The notes under the pieces were generated by a model. The model was not told the DNA's origin. It was given only the letters and a program-made list of their open reading frames with translations, and searched no databases. Positions 34,923 to 45,233 of a stretch of 64,000 nt of DNA are shown in pieces (position 1 is the first letter of the stretch; every line of letters starts with the position of its first letter). The DNA is taken from the NCBI RefSeq assembly GCF_029688625.1, contig NZ_JARULC010000003.1, positions 744,001 through 808,000 on the forward strand, read 5' to 3'. The DNA is from Qipengyuania marincola. Lineage in GTDB: Bacteria > Pseudomonadota > Alphaproteobacteria > Sphingomonadales > Sphingomonadaceae. Position numbers and translations under genes: made by a program.

Positions 34923-36314
34923 TTGTACGAGCTTCTTCTCCTCGCCTCGCTCCTGTTGTTTATCGGGGTCTGCGCGGTCTACGCGCGGCAAGAGGCTGCA
35001 AGCCTTGTCCACCCCCTGACGATCTATCTCGCATTCCACGGCTTCATCTTCGTAATTCGTCCGCTTTTCGCGCGGTTCTATGACTTCGATCTCGTTTATC
35101 GCGTATATGATTTCCTGCCCTCGATCGACGACAAGATCACAGTCATCCTGGGGGCCAATCTGGCGATGCTGGTCTTCGCTTTCGCAAGCCTGCGCACGGC
35201 TGGCGTTCCGGTCGGGCGCACGCCGCCGCCGACGGAATTCGAGGATTTGCGGCGCCGGCTAACCGTACCGATAGTGATCACCACCGCCTTGCTGGCACCC
35301 TTCGCGATATCGTCTCAATTGTCGAACTGGTCCCGGCGTGTGGATCCTCTTGCCACCATGGCGCGCGATGCGGGCACGGGCATCATGGTCAATGTCAACG
35401 CAAACGGCTGGTACACGGACTCGGCCCTGATCCTTGCCCCCCTGGCCGTCTTCGCAGTGTGGCTGCTGCGGTATCGCGCGACGGGCTGGGTGATCTTCGC
35501 CATCGCCAGCACGCTGATGCTGGGGTCCGGAGGGCGCGGCAGCTTCATTTTCGCCGCCACCGCCATAATGATCGTCTTCCTGCTCGAGCGCGGGCGCCGT
35601 TGGTTCGACCTGCGCATCGCAGCGCTCGGCGCGATCGCATTGCTCCTGTTCAACGCGGTCGTCCTCGACCGTGGCGAGGCGGTGCGCAGCATCTTCGGCG
35701 CCGGCGACGGCTATACGGCGTCGACCGTCCACGATCTCGACCCGCTCGAGCATATGGATTTCGCCAATCTCGAATATTTCGAATTCGTCGTCTACGCAGT
35801 TCCCCAAAGGACCGGCAGTTGGGACTATTTCGCGCATAATCTGCAGATCTTTACCGAACCGGTGCCCCGCGCGCTCTGGCCCGACAAACCGGTCGGTTCG
35901 CCGGTCAAATACTTCGAACTGTGGGATTATGGTACGCCGATCGGCATGACGATATCGCTGCCGGGAGCCGGCTGGATGTCGCTCGGCTATTTCGGTATCG
36001 CAGTATACGCAGCCTTCTTTGCGCTTATCTACGGCTGGATTTATCGACGCCTGCTAGTCCACTCCGGTACGGCCATATCGATCCTCGCCTATGCCCTGCT
36101 GGCCGCGACCTCGATCGTCGTCTTCCGCGATGGCCTGCTCTTGACGCTGTTGCGCCAGCTGCCGTTTTATTTTGGACCGTTCCTGCTCGTGTTGCTCTTG
36201 GCACGGCTGATGACTGCCCGTGCGTCGACCCACTTCCAACCGGCCGAAACACCGGGCGAGACGCCCGCCGACAGGCGCCGTGCGCTTGCCGCAAGCGCAT
36301 CCGACAGACGCTAA
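34923..36314 (+). CDS. Oligosaccharide repeat-unit polymerase-like membrane protein
   Basis: A 463-residue multi-pass membrane protein with about ten or more helices and a large loop (about residues 255-340) containing GAGDGYTASTVHDLDPLEHM and NLQIFTEPVPRALWPDKPVG. Wzy- and WaaL-like O-antigen polymerases share this loop style, and EPVPRALWPDKP followed by GWMSLGYFGI is common in this group. It would join repeat units moved by the flippase encoded 45 bases upstream. The only usable start is a TTG at 34923 with a weak GCGGGC upstream. It ends in a charged Ala/Arg tail and overlaps the convergent gene by 4 bases. Confidence 0.75.
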   Translation: MYELLLLASLLLFIGVCAVYARQEAASLVHPLTIYLAFHGFIFVIRPLFARFYDFDLVYRVYDFLPSIDDKITVILGANLAMLVFAFASLRTAGVPVGRTPPPTEFEDLRRRLTVPIVITTALLAPFAISSQLSNWSRRVDPLATMARDAGTGIMVNVNANGWYTDSALILAPLAVFAVWLLRYRATGWVIFAIASTLMLGSGGRGSFIFAATAIMIVFLLERGRRWFDLRIAALGAIALLLFNAVVLDRGEAVRSIFGAGDGYTASTVHDLDPLEHMDFANLEYFEFVVYAVPQRTGSWDYFAHNLQIFTEPVPRALWPDKPVGSPVKYFELWDYGTPIGMTISLPGAGWMSLGYFGIAVYAAFFALIYGWIYRRLLVHSGTAISILAYALLAATSIVVFRDGLLLTLLRQLPFYFGPFLLVLLLARLMTARASTHFQPAETPGETPADRRRALAASASDRR

Positions 36315-37255
36315 AATCGGGGAGCGTACCGCCGCGTGCCACCCAGCAATCGTGCGCCGAGTGCCGCGGGACGGCGCATGGCGATCTTGCGCCGCAAATG
36401 CCGCTCGTATTCAGCCAGAAACTGGTCGGGCATAAAGCGACGACCGGCCCAATTGGCAATGAACGGCTTATCTGCCGGCAAATGCAGGATCGAAGCCTCG
36501 CGCGCGTTTGAAAAACGGGGAAACGGCGTCTGGGTTCGGGCCGACCAGAATCGAGCTATCGCGCCCGCCGCGCCGGCATCGCACAGCGCAATCCCCTGCG
36601 ACTCCAGCTCGATCAATGCGACCGTCAAAACCATCTCATCGCCAACATGCACCATGGCTGATCTGTTCTCGAGATAGCGCGGCCAGATCTTCTCAAGCCG
36701 CCCGCCCAGCGCTCTGAAATGCTCCCGATCCCCGAGCAGGAACTCCCCGCCCCACCAGTGCAAGTGCTTCGAAGCGATCCCAAGCTGGCGAAAGCTCGTC
36801 CGGTAGTTCTTCTCATCGGGCGAGCGCTGCACGACATCGCTTATGTCGTAGCCGCACAATGCACCGCCTTCGGTGACCGCCGGGGGCAAATCGGCGATGC
36901 AGACAGCGTCGAGGTCGACCAGGCCCACCCGCTCGCCGAAATCCCCGGTCGAGAACTGCTGCAGCAGCTCTAGTTTGTAATGCGCGGCGCGAAAGCGAAG
37001 ATCGGCGGGCACCTTCCATGCCAGATTCACCGCCCGGATCGGCGGCGCCTCGATTCCCGCCTGCGCAAACCCGGCGCGCATCAGATCCGGAGCATCGGTC
37101 ACCAGCGTCCATGCATATCCATGATAGGCGAATGAGGCATGACAGACTGCCGCACAGCGCAGATAGGCGTCGAGCGCGCTCGTCCCGCCAACGAGGTTCA
37201 CGCTCGTATCCGTATCGAGCGGGGCGACCATCAGGCCATAAAATTGCAGCGCCAT
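36311..37255 (-). CDS. Glycosyltransferase-like protein, hypothetical
   Basis: About 314 residues, soluble. The segment KLELLQQFSTGDFGERVGLV followed by DLDAVCIADLP resembles the nucleotide-sugar-binding strand and DxD motif of GT-A fold glycosyltransferases. Other recognisable stretches are YHGYAWTLVTDAP near the start and GGEFLLGDREHFRALG. No named family could be assigned with certainty. The ATG at 37255 is used; a TTG at 37300 would add 15 residues. Convergent with the polymerase gene (4-base overlap) and divergent from the monooxygenase. Context suggests a role in surface glycan synthesis. Confidence 0.6.
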   Translation of the reverse strand: MALQFYGLMVAPLDTDTSVNLVGGTSALDAYLRCAAVCHASFAYHGYAWTLVTDAPDLMRAGFAQAGIEAPPIRAVNLAWKVPADLRFRAAHYKLELLQQFSTGDFGERVGLVDLDAVCIADLPPAVTEGGALCGYDISDVVQRSPDEKNYRTSFRQLGIASKHLHWWGGEFLLGDREHFRALGGRLEKIWPRYLENRSAMVHVGDEMVLTVALIELESQGIALCDAGAAGAIARFWSARTQTPFPRFSNAREASILHLPADKPFIANWAGRRFMPDQFLAEYERHLRRKIAMRRPAALGARLLGGTRRYAPRF

Positions 37256-37362
37256 GGGCAGGCCATAAGAAAGCCTGTCCGCGGGCGAAAGGGGTTTCAA
37301 TTAAGGACTGACTGGCGCTCGCCTTCCAACTGGTCTAACTTGTATCGCCAGAGGAGAGCAAA

Positions 37363-38865
37363 ATGGCTGACATGGCGAGCGATTTCGACGTGCTGATCGT
37401 CGGAGCGGGCATTTCCGGCATCGGGATGGCCGCACATATGAAGGAAAAATCGCCCTCCCACAGCTTCGCTATCGTCGAGCGGCGCGACAATATCGGGGGG
37501 ACCTGGGACCTGTTCCGCTATCCCGGCATCCGTTCGGATAGCGACATGCATACGCTGGGTTTCGACTTCGAACCGTGGAAGCACGAGAAGTCGATCGCCG
37601 ACGGCCCCGCCATTCTCGACTATCTCGAACGCATCGCCGACGAGCGCGACATCCGCCGCCACATCCGCTTCGGCCAAAAGGTCATCGCCGCCGATTGGCG
37701 GGGCAGCGAAGCGCGCTGGCACGTCACGCTGGAATCGAAGGAAGGGGAGCGCAAGCACCTGACCGCAAACTGGCTCTACCTCGGATCGGGCTATTACGAC
37801 TATGACGAGCCGTATGATCCGGGTTTCGACTTCGGCGAATTCGAAGGCCAGGTCCTGCATCCGCAATTCTGGCCCGAAAATCTAGACTATGCGGGCAAGA
37901 ATGTTGTCGTGATCGGCTCCGGCGCTACGGCAGTGACTATCGTGCCGTCGATGGCGGACAAGGCGGCCAAGGTTACCATGCTGCAGCGCACGCCCACCTG
38001 GATGTTCAGCCGTCCGGCCAAGGATGCGCTCGCGAATTTCCTGCGCAAGATCCTGCCGGAAAAGACCGCCTACCGGATCACGCGCTGGAAGAACATCAAG
38101 CTGCAGGACTTCGGCTTCAAACGGGCGCGCACCAAGCCCGACAAGATGGCCGAGGACCTGCACAAGCGCATCCGCAAGTCGATGGGCGATGATTACGATC
38201 TCGCCGACTTCACGCCGCCCTATAATCCGTGGGAACAGCGGCTTTGCCTGGTGCCGGACGACGACCTGTTCGAGGCCATGAAGAGCGGCAAGGCAGAGGT
38301 CGTCACCGGCCATATCAAGGCGTTCGAGAAGGGCGGCGTGCGGCTTACGGACGATACCTTCCTTCCTGCAGACATCGTCGTGACTGCGACCGGGCTCAAG
38401 CTGGCCGTTGCCGGCAAGATCGCCTTGTCGAAGGAAGGCCAGCCGATCGATCTGTCGGACCATTTCTACTACAAGGGCTGCATGTTCTCCAACGTGCCGA
38501 ACCTCGCGGTGGTGTTCGGCTATCTCAATGCCAGCTGGACTCTGCGTGCGGACATCAATTCGGATTACGTCTGCCGTGTGCTCAATCACCAGAAAGAAAC
38601 GGGGACCGACATCGCGGTCCCTGTCCTTCCGGAAAACCATCGCCTCGAAGAGGACGACATTTTCGATTTCTCCAGCGGCTATATCCAGCGCGGCAAGGCA
38701 ATCATGCCCCGGAACGCGGTCTCCTATCCATGGCGGCTCAATCAGGAATATGTGATCGATCGCAAGCGCATGAAGGCCGATCCGGTCGATGACGGCATCC
38801 TCGATTTCCGGCGCCACGGTGCCAATGCGCCCATGGGCGAGGAGCGGCTCGAACCTGCAGAGTAG
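37363..38865 (+). CDS. FAD-dependent Baeyer-Villiger-type monooxygenase
   Basis: A 500-residue class B flavin monooxygenase. The FAD Rossmann motif is LIVGAGISGIGMAAHM; GGTWDLFRYPGIRSDSDMHT matches the BVMO/FMO group; the fingerprint FxGxxxHxxxWP is met by FEGQVLHPQFWPE; the NADPH Rossmann motif is VVVIGSGATAVTI. Such enzymes insert oxygen next to a ketone or oxidise N/S atoms using NADPH and O2. Substrate unknown. GAGGAGAG precedes the ATG. It stands alone between divergent and downstream housekeeping-type genes. Confidence 0.93.
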   Translation: MADMASDFDVLIVGAGISGIGMAAHMKEKSPSHSFAIVERRDNIGGTWDLFRYPGIRSDSDMHTLGFDFEPWKHEKSIADGPAILDYLERIADERDIRRHIRFGQKVIAADWRGSEARWHVTLESKEGERKHLTANWLYLGSGYYDYDEPYDPGFDFGEFEGQVLHPQFWPENLDYAGKNVVVIGSGATAVTIVPSMADKAAKVTMLQRTPTWMFSRPAKDALANFLRKILPEKTAYRITRWKNIKLQDFGFKRARTKPDKMAEDLHKRIRKSMGDDYDLADFTPPYNPWEQRLCLVPDDDLFEAMKSGKAEVVTGHIKAFEKGGVRLTDDTFLPADIVVTATGLKLAVAGKIALSKEGQPIDLSDHFYYKGCMFSNVPNLAVVFGYLNASWTLRADINSDYVCRVLNHQKETGTDIAVPVLPENHRLEEDDIFDFSSGYIQRGKAIMPRNAVSYPWRLNQEYVIDRKRMKADPVDDGILDFRRHGANAPMGEERLEPAE

Positions 38866-38898
38866 CTTTCCGCGCTCTGCCGCATTAGGCCCGGTCGC

Positions 38899-39654
38899 AT
38901 GAGCGAACGCATCTATACCGCCGGTCTGGTCGTCATCGGTGACGAAATCCTTTCCGGCCGAACGCATGACAAGAATATCGCGCAGGTTGCCAGCTGGCTG
39001 CAGGTGCAGGGAATACGTCTGGCCGAGGTTCGGGTGGTGCCCGACGTGATCGAGCGGATCGTCGAGGCGGTGAATGCGCTGCGCGAGGCGAACGACTACG
39101 TCTTCACAACCGGCGGTATAGGTCCGACGCATGACGACATCACCGTTGATGCGGTCGCCAAAGCGCTTGGCGTGCCCGTAATCGTGCATCCCAAGGCGCG
39201 GGCGATCCTCGAGACCTATTATGCCGACAAGGGCGGACTCACCGATGCTCGCCTGCGCATGGCACGCGTGCCCGAGGGGGCTGAATTGATTGCCAATCGC
39301 ATGTCTGGCGCGCCGGGGATCAGGATCGCCAATGTCCATCTCATGGCGGGCGTGCCGCACATTACCGCCGGCATGCTGGACGCGCTGACAGGCACGCTGA
39401 AGGGCGGAAAGCCCCTGATCTCCGAAACTGTCGGTTGCTGGACGCCGGAAAGCGAGGTTGCCGATATTCTGCGGCAGGTGGAGCAGGCGCATGCCTCCTG
39501 CCAGATCGGCAGCTATCCTTTTTTCCGCGACGGCCGCGTGGGCGCGAACTTCGTTGTTCGCTCCACCGACGAAGGAGAGCTAAAAAGCTGCGTCGACAGC
39601 CTGTGCGACGGACTAGCCAGCGCAGGCTTCGAGTTTACCCCCGGCGGAATCTGA
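38899..39654 (+). CDS. Molybdopterin-binding domain protein (CinA N-domain type)
   Basis: A 251-residue protein with a MoaB/Mog-like domain: AGLVVIGDEILSGRTHDKN, then VFTTGGIGPTHDDITVDAVA and NVHLMAGVPHI. It corresponds to the N-terminal half of CinA-like proteins and lacks the C-terminal nicotinamide-mononucleotide deamidase domain. Family members have been linked to molybdopterin binding or pyrophosphatase activity; the exact role is unsettled. The gene follows the monooxygenase by 33 bases and precedes the DUF2339 gene by 60, all on the plus strand. Confidence 0.88.
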   Translation: MSERIYTAGLVVIGDEILSGRTHDKNIAQVASWLQVQGIRLAEVRVVPDVIERIVEAVNALREANDYVFTTGGIGPTHDDITVDAVAKALGVPVIVHPKARAILETYYADKGGLTDARLRMARVPEGAELIANRMSGAPGIRIANVHLMAGVPHITAGMLDALTGTLKGGKPLISETVGCWTPESEVADILRQVEQAHASCQIGSYPFFRDGRVGANFVVRSTDEGELKSCVDSLCDGLASAGFEFTPGGI

Positions 39655-39714
39655 CCGGACCTTTTCCGCCGCGCGCTTCACCGATACGCAGAACACGAGG
39701 GGAAGCGGCGACGC

Positions 39715-42690
39715 ATGGAATGGCTTTTCATCCTTGTTCTGGGCGGGGTCGCCTACTTCCTGACGGAACGCCTTCGGAAGGCCGAGCGGCGCATTCAGGA
39801 GTTGAGCGATCTGCAGGACCGCATGTACGAATACATGCGGTCGATGACGCTGGGTGATCGCGCGAGGGGGGCGGCCGAACTCGCCGAACAAGGTGTGGAA
39901 GGGCCTGCTCCGACCGTGCAGGCAGAGCAAGGTCCGATTGCCACCGTCCCGAAAGTGGCGCTGCAGCGCGCCGAGGATAGCGATAGCGCTGATGCGCAGG
40001 CGCCTGCCTTCGCTGCGGAGCATGACGAGCAGCCGGAGCATGCGGGGACAGCGCAGCCGGAAGTCGAGGAGCCTGCCGCAAGCGAGCCTTTTTATGCCCG
40101 CTTCCGCTTCGATCTCGAGGACGTGTTTGGCCGTCGCCTGCCGATCTGGGCGGGCGGGGTCACACTCGCGGTCGCAGGGGTGTTCCTCGTCCGCTATTCG
40201 ATTGAGCGCGGGCTGATCACGCCTCTCCTGCGGGTTGTGATGGCGTTCCTGTTCGGCGGAGCGCTGATCGCCGGCGCCGAAGCGGCCTATCGTTTTCGTG
40301 AGAAGGTGGCCGATCCGCGCGTGGCGCAGGCGCTCGCCGGGGCGGGTCTCGCCACGCTTTATGCAGGCTTCTATCTCGCTGGCACGCAATACGGGCTGAT
40401 CGGACAGACGCTCGCCTTTCTCGGGCTTGCCGGAGTGACGGCAGGCGCCATCGCGCTGTCGTTTCGTTTCGGGCTGCCCAGTGCCGTGCTGGGCCTCGTG
40501 GGCGGCTTTGCAGCGCCGGCCCTTGTCGGCGGGGATGAGGCGAACCTGCCGCTTCTGGCGCTCTATCTCGGTCTGGTCACCGGCGGACTGGTCTATGCCG
40601 GGCGCGCGCAGCATCGCGAATGGCTCGGCATCGCCGCTATCGTCGGCGGGCTCGGCTGGGGCGCCATGCTGCTGCTAGCAGGCGATCCGGGCATACCCGA
40701 GATCCTTGCCCTCGGCCTCTATTTCGTCGTCCTCGGTGCGGTCATGCCCGCGCTGTCCGATGCAGGTCGTTTCAAACAATGGCTGCGGCTTGCCGCCGCG
40801 CTGGTCGCCAGCGTTCAGTTGGCCTTGCTCGTCCAGCAGGGCGGCTTTTCCCCGCTGGCATGGGCGCTCTACCTGCTGCTCGGCGCGACGCTGGCTTTCC
40901 TTGGCTGGAAGCGCCCCGAAACGCGGGAAGCAAACGGCATAGCGGCCCTCGTCGGCATCATCCTCTATGCCTTGTGGTCGATACCCTTCCCCCCCGATTT
41001 CACCCTCGTGGGCATCGGCCTTGCGCTGGTATTCGCAGCCGTGCCGCTGTTCCATTGCCGTGCAGGCAGCGACCGCCTGGTCGACCGGCTGCAACTGGCG
41101 CTTGTCCCGCCCCTGGTCGCGGCAGTTGCCTACGGCACCTTCGGAGACTTCGAAAGCGACGCGCTGGAGCTCCGCCTCGCCCTCGCCAGTGCAGCACTGG
41201 CGCTGCTGCCGGCGGCAGGCGCCTTTATCCTGCGCGTACGTGAAGATAGGCGCTGGTACGCCGGTCTCATTGGCTCTGCCTGCGCTCTCGCCTTCGCGGC
41301 GCTCCTGATGGTGACGCCAGGATGGAGCGCGCCCCTGATCGCCCTTCTGGTTTTGAGCGTACCCCTTGTCCTACTTTACCGCGCCCAGGACCCGGCGCTC
41401 GCCCGCCTGTGCTCGCTGGGCGCGGTGGTAGCGCTGGGCGCACTGGCCTCGACCGGAGCATTTATCGAGGAGGCGGCCCTGCTTGGCGGGGATGCGGGTG
41501 CAACGACGGTGTGGCAGGCCACACTGCGCTGGGCCGCGACTGCGACGCCTTTTGCCGCCGTGGCGCTGCTGACACGCGATGCAGCGATGCGTCACAGCGC
41601 GGAAGTCCTCGCCGCGCTGCTTGCCTATGGCACACTTGCCCAGGTTCTTCCCGTCGAAGCCCTTGCGTGGACAGCCGCGCTGGCGGCCATTGCCATTGCC
41701 CGCTTCGCGCCCGAACGGACGGCGGCCCAAGCCACGCTGATCGGCATCGCACTGCTCTGGGCTCTCAGTCCGCTCGCGATCTGGGCAGAGGCAGCACTGG
41801 CCTCGCTCGCAGGAGATCCGGTGTTCGTCGTCGATCTTCCAGGCGTGAAGGCGGTGCTGACACGCCTCCTGCCGCTCGCCGCCGCCCTGTGGCTGTCGGG
41901 TCGATTCACTCCTTTCCCAAATATCGAGAATTTCCGTCTGGCCTGGCTGGCGGCACCGGTCGGGCTGGTTGCCCTGCATGCGCTGTTCAAGCAGGTTTTC
42001 GCGATCGAGACGGAGACGCGCTTTTCTGCCTTGGGCCTGGCAGAGCGCACGGTGTGGGAAACGCTATTGCTCGGCGCTTGTTGGCTGGCAGCAGCAGGCC
42101 TGGCGCGCCTGCAGCCGCAGCGTTGGCTCGCAGTGACCTTGGCCGCGGCGGCGCTGCTTCATTTCATCCTCTACACCTTCCTGCTGCACAATCCGCTATG
42201 GGACGGGCAGGCGCTTGGACCATTGCCGCTCGCCAATCTGGCTACCGCCAGTTATGGAGTCGCGATAGCGGCTACCCTGTCGCTCCGGCGCTGGCTTGGG
42301 GAACGAATGCGGCCGGCGCTGGACGCTGGCGTGATCGCCTTCGCTTCGCTCATGACCCTCACCTTGCTGCGCCATCTGTTTGTCGGATCGGTGCCCGCAG
42401 GCATTCCGCTTTCGCAAACCGAGGACCTGATGCGCAGCCTCGCGGGCATTCTCCTGGCACTGTTCTTCCTGTTTCTCGGCAACCGACTGGGCGAGCGAAG
42501 CTGGCGGATCGGCTCGCTGGTGCTCATCCTGCTGGCGGTGGCAAAGGTCTTTATCGTCGACACTGCCGGGCTCGAAGGTCTGCTGCGCATTGCCAGTTTC
42601 ATGGCCCTCGGCTTCAGCCTGATCGGCATCGGATGGGTCTATTCGCGGCAGTTGCGCAGCCAGCCTTCGCCCTCTCCAATGCCACAATAA
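39715..42690 (+). CDS. DUF2339 giant membrane protein
   Basis: A 991-residue DUF2339 family protein. An N-terminal helix ([18 protein letters not shown]) is followed by a coiled-coil stretch ([19 protein letters not shown]) and an acidic Ala/Glu linker up to about residue 120. From there to the C terminus it is almost continuously hydrophobic, with well over twenty predicted helices, starting with [20 protein letters not shown]. No catalytic motif is visible. DUF2339 proteins are widespread in Bacteroidota and Alphaproteobacteria with no settled function; an envelope role is a guess. A strong terminator follows 5 bases after the stop. Confidence 0.88.
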   Translation: MEWLFILVLGGVAYFLTERLRKAERRIQELSDLQDRMYEYMRSMTLGDRARGAAELAEQGVEGPAPTVQAEQGPIATVPKVALQRAEDSDSADAQAPAFAAEHDEQPEHAGTAQPEVEEPAASEPFYARFRFDLEDVFGRRLPIWAGGVTLAVAGVFLVRYSIERGLITPLLRVVMAFLFGGALIAGAEAAYRFREKVADPRVAQALAGAGLATLYAGFYLAGTQYGLIGQTLAFLGLAGVTAGAIALSFRFGLPSAVLGLVGGFAAPALVGGDEANLPLLALYLGLVTGGLVYAGRAQHREWLGIAAIVGGLGWGAMLLLAGDPGIPEILALGLYFVVLGAVMPALSDAGRFKQWLRLAAALVASVQLALLVQQGGFSPLAWALYLLLGATLAFLGWKRPETREANGIAALVGIILYALWSIPFPPDFTLVGIGLALVFAAVPLFHCRAGSDRLVDRLQLALVPPLVAAVAYGTFGDFESDALELRLALASAALALLPAAGAFILRVREDRRWYAGLIGSACALAFAALLMVTPGWSAPLIALLVLSVPLVLLYRAQDPALARLCSLGAVVALGALASTGAFIEEAALLGGDAGATTVWQATLRWAATATPFAAVALLTRDAAMRHSAEVLAALLAYGTLAQVLPVEALAWTAALAAIAIARFAPERTAAQATLIGIALLWALSPLAIWAEAALASLAGDPVFVVDLPGVKAVLTRLLPLAAALWLSGRFTPFPNIENFRLAWLAAPVGLVALHALFKQVFAIETETRFSALGLAERTVWETLLLGACWLAAAGLARLQPQRWLAVTLAAAALLHFILYTFLLHNPLWDGQALGPLPLANLATASYGVAIAATLSLRRWLGERMRPALDAGVIAFASLMTLTLLRHLFVGSVPAGIPLSQTEDLMRSLAGILLALFFLFLGNRLGERSWRIGSLVLILLAVAKVFIVDTAGLEGLLRIASFMALGFSLIGIGWVYSRQLRSQPSPSPMPQ

Positions 42691-42727
42691 AAAAGGGCCG
42701 GGAGTTTCCTCCCGGCCCGTTTCTTTT
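42691..42727. terminator. Bidirectional rho-independent terminator
   Basis: GGGCCGGGAG (42695-42704) pairs perfectly with CTCCCGGCCC (42709-42718) across a TTTC loop. An A-run (42688-42694) flanks one side and a T-rich run (42720-42727) the other, so it can end both the DUF2339 gene on the plus strand and rplA on the minus strand. Confidence 0.93.
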
Positions 42728-42793
42728 GGCGCTACCGCCTCAGGCTACTCGAACGCGGTCTGCCTTCAAGCGGCGCGGCGGCAGGGCTGCAAT

Positions 42794-43486
42794 TTATGCG
42801 CCTTCGACTTCGCCGAGGTCGACCTTGAGGCCGGGACCCATCGAGCTGGTCAGCGTGACCTTGCGGACATACTTGCCCTTCGCACCCGAAGGCTTCGCCT
42901 TGACGATCGCCTGGGTCAGAGCTTCAAAGTTCTTCTTCAGGTCTTCGTCCTTGAACGACAGCTTGCCGATGCCGGAGTGGATGATGCCCTGCTTCTCCAC
43001 GCGGAACTCGACCTGGCCGCCCTTGGCGTCCTTCACGGCCTGTTCCACGTTCGGGGTCACGGTGCCGAGCTTCGGGTTCGGCATCAGGCCCTTGGGGCCG
43101 AGCACCTTACCGAGACGGCCGACAACACCCATCATGTCCGGCGTGGCGATCACGCGGTCGTAATCGAGGTTGCCGTTCTGCATGTCTTCCATGAGGTCTT
43201 CGGCACCGACCTTGTCGGCACCAGCGGCCAGCGCCTTGTCGGCATTGTCGCCCTTGGCGAACACGGCGACCTTCACGTCCTTGCCGGTGCCCGAAGGCAG
43301 CGACACCATGCCGCGGACCATCTGGTCGGCGTGGCGCGGATCGACGCCGAGATTCATCGCGACTTCGACAGTCTCGTCGAACTTCGCCTTGTGCTCGCGC
43401 AGGGTGGCAATGGCTTCATCGACGCTGTAGAGCTTTTCGCTGTCCAGCTTGGCGACGGTCTGCTGCTTCTTGGTCTGCTTTGCCAT
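42794..43486 (-). CDS. rplA: 50S ribosomal protein L1
   Basis: A 230-residue large-subunit protein that forms the L1 stalk and, in E. coli, represses its own operon mRNA. Recognised from the N-terminal [51 protein letters not shown]-like [20 protein letters not shown], and the C-terminal [20 protein letters not shown]. Length and order are normal; it follows rplK by 4 bases. The usual continuation to rplJ-rplL is absent: transcription ends at the terminator 67 bases after the stop. Confidence 0.98.
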   Translation of the reverse strand: MAKQTKKQQTVAKLDSEKLYSVDEAIATLREHKAKFDETVEVAMNLGVDPRHADQMVRGMVSLPSGTGKDVKVAVFAKGDNADKALAAGADKVGAEDLMEDMQNGNLDYDRVIATPDMMGVVGRLGKVLGPKGLMPNPKLGTVTPNVEQAVKDAKGGQVEFRVEKQGIIHSGIGKLSFKDEDLKKNFEALTQAIVKAKPSGAKGKYVRKVTLTSSMGPGLKVDLGEVEGA

Positions 43487-43490
43487 GGTC

Positions 43491-43922
43491 TTAGCCCTCC
43501 ACCACGTCGAGGCCCATCGAACGCGCGGAGCCTTCGATGATCTTGGTCGCCTGTTCGATGTCGTTCGCGTTCAGATCGGCCATCTTGGTCTGTGCGATTT
43601 CGGCGAGGGCCGAACGCTTGATGGTCCCGGCCGAAACCTTGCCCGGTTCCTTCGAACCCGACTTGAGCTTCGCGGCCTTCTTGATGAGGAAGCTGGCCGG
43701 CGGGCTCTTGGTGACGAAGCTGAACGAGCGGTCCGCATAGACGGTGATCGTCGTCGGGATCGGCATGCCCTTTTCGAGGCTGTCCGTCGCGGCGTTGAAC
43801 GCCTTGCAGAATTCCATGATGTTCACGCCGCGCTGGCCCAGCGCGGGGCCGATGGGCGGCGAGGGGTTGGCGGTGCCAGCGGGCACCTGCAGCTTGATAT
43901 AGCCGTCGATCTTCTTGGCCAT
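43491..43922 (-). CDS. rplK: 50S ribosomal protein L11
   Basis: A 143-residue protein of the GTPase-associated centre. Standard motifs are [58 protein letters not shown] and the C-terminal [16 protein letters not shown] perfect AAAGGAGG lies 6 bases before the ATG. In most bacteria this gene follows nusG directly; here about 5 kb of other genes separate them, and a new leader of about 250 bases precedes rplK. Confidence 0.98.
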   Translation of the reverse strand: MAKKIDGYIKLQVPAGTANPSPPIGPALGQRGVNIMEFCKAFNAATDSLEKGMPIPTTITVYADRSFSFVTKSPPASFLIKKAAKLKSGSKEPGKVSAGTIKRSALAEIAQTKMADLNANDIEQATKIIEGSARSMGLDVVEG

Positions 43923-43945
43923 GAATGGCCTCCTTTCTCACTTTC

Positions 43946-43969
43946 GCCGCGTTTCTTTCGACACGCGGC
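43946..43969 (-). promoter_or_regulatory. Leader hairpin upstream of rplKA, possible L1 autoregulation site
   Basis: Bases 43946-43952 and 43963-43969 form a perfect 7-base stem (GCCGCGT/ACGCGGC on the minus strand) with a 10-base loop, 24 bases before the rplK start and just upstream of its Shine-Dalgarno sequence. In other bacteria L1 binds a structure at this place and represses the operon. The position fits; the characteristic L1-site bases were not confirmed. Confidence 0.35.
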
Positions 43970-44173
43970 TCATGGTAAGCGGTCAAGCGGTCCGGCGAAG
44001 CGAACCTCCCGCGCGGGATTCCACAAGATGACTTGGGGAGCCGCGCACATAGCGATTTTGCGCGGGTTTGCAAGCGATTCGCCGCCCTGCTTTTTGCCAG
44101 CCGCTGTCGGCACACATGACCTGCCGGTCGATTGCCCCTGCAGTTTCACCGGCCGGGCTGATAGAGTATTTGT

Positions 44174-45214
44174 GTGCTTTTCCGATCGCTCATTTCATCG
44201 CTCGCAGCTGCAGGCTTCATCCTAACCGGCCCGCTGCTTGCTCAGGACCGCAGCGAGACAGACGAAGTCGAAGGTCGCATGCCCGACCTGCCGCCTGCGC
44301 AATTCGACGAACAATTGAGTATCGGCGGCGAGCAGATCGACGCGCGCAAACTGCGCAGCCGGATGACCGTGAATGTTGAGATCAACGGCAGGGGCCCCTA
44401 CAAATTCGTCGTCGACAGCGGCGCGGACACTTCGGCCGTCGGTTCTGCGCTCGCTGGAAAGCTGGCTCTTCCCGAGGGCGACCGCGCCCTGCTGCACGGC
44501 ATTACCGAAAGCAAGGTGGTCGATCGCGTCTGGGTCGATGAGCTGCAACTCGGCCCCACTGTGACGACCGATCTCGAGGTCCCCGTGCTCGATGAGCGCC
44601 ATATGGGCGGCGAAGGCATGATCGGTCTCGATGCGCTCGTGAACCAGCGGCTGATGATGGATTTCGAGAAGCGCGTGATTACGGTCGACGACGAAGTCGA
44701 GGAAGGCACGTTCAAGGACGGCATAATCGTCGTGACCGGGCGCCTCCAGCGTGGACAGCTCATCCTGACCGAAGTTGCCGCCAACCGGGAGAAGGTCGAG
44801 GCCGTGGTCGACACCGGATCGGAGATTACCATCGGCAACCTCGCCCTGCGCGATAAACTGCTGCGCAAGCGCATTCGGGGATTTCAGACGATAGAAGTGA
44901 CCGGCGTTACAGGCGCGACGATGGCAATCGAGTTTGCCGTTATCAGGAATCTGCGGCTCGGCCCGATTACATTACAGAACGTGCCGATCGCCTTCGCGGA
45001 CATCCCGCCTTTCGCGGTCTTCGGGCTCGATGAAAAACCGTCGCTCCTGCTCGGTACAGACCTGATGGAAACCTTCCGACGCGTGTCCCTCGATTTCAAG
45101 GACCGCAAGGTGCGCTTCCAGTTGCGCAAGTGCCACAATGCCGGCGTGATGCTGCGCACGGGCACTCGCGCGACGCGAATTCGCACTGCCGAAGAAAGCG
45201 CCTGCGCGCGCTAG
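44174..45214 (+). CDS. Exported retropepsin-like aspartyl protease with two half-domains
   Basis: A 346-residue protein with an N-terminal signal peptide (cut near PLLAQ, about residue 24). Two retropepsin-type domains follow: the first has the active-site motif FVVDSGADTSAVG (about residues 75-87), the second VVDTGSEITIG (about 215-225), each with the hydrophobic-hydrophobic-Gly strand later (GMIGLDAL, LLLGTDLM). Retropepsins usually dimerise; here both halves are in one chain, as in pepsin. The start is a GTG at 44174 with no clear ribosome binding site. It is divergent from rplK and convergent with copB. Confidence 0.82.
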   Translation: MLFRSLISSLAAAGFILTGPLLAQDRSETDEVEGRMPDLPPAQFDEQLSIGGEQIDARKLRSRMTVNVEINGRGPYKFVVDSGADTSAVGSALAGKLALPEGDRALLHGITESKVVDRVWVDELQLGPTVTTDLEVPVLDERHMGGEGMIGLDALVNQRLMMDFEKRVITVDDEVEEGTFKDGIIVVTGRLQRGQLILTEVAANREKVEAVVDTGSEITIGNLALRDKLLRKRIRGFQTIEVTGVTGATMAIEFAVIRNLRLGPITLQNVPIAFADIPPFAVFGLDEKPSLLLGTDLMETFRRVSLDFKDRKVRFQLRKCHNAGVMLRTGTRATRIRTAEESACAR

Positions 45215-45233
45215 GAAGCAGAACGCAACACGG

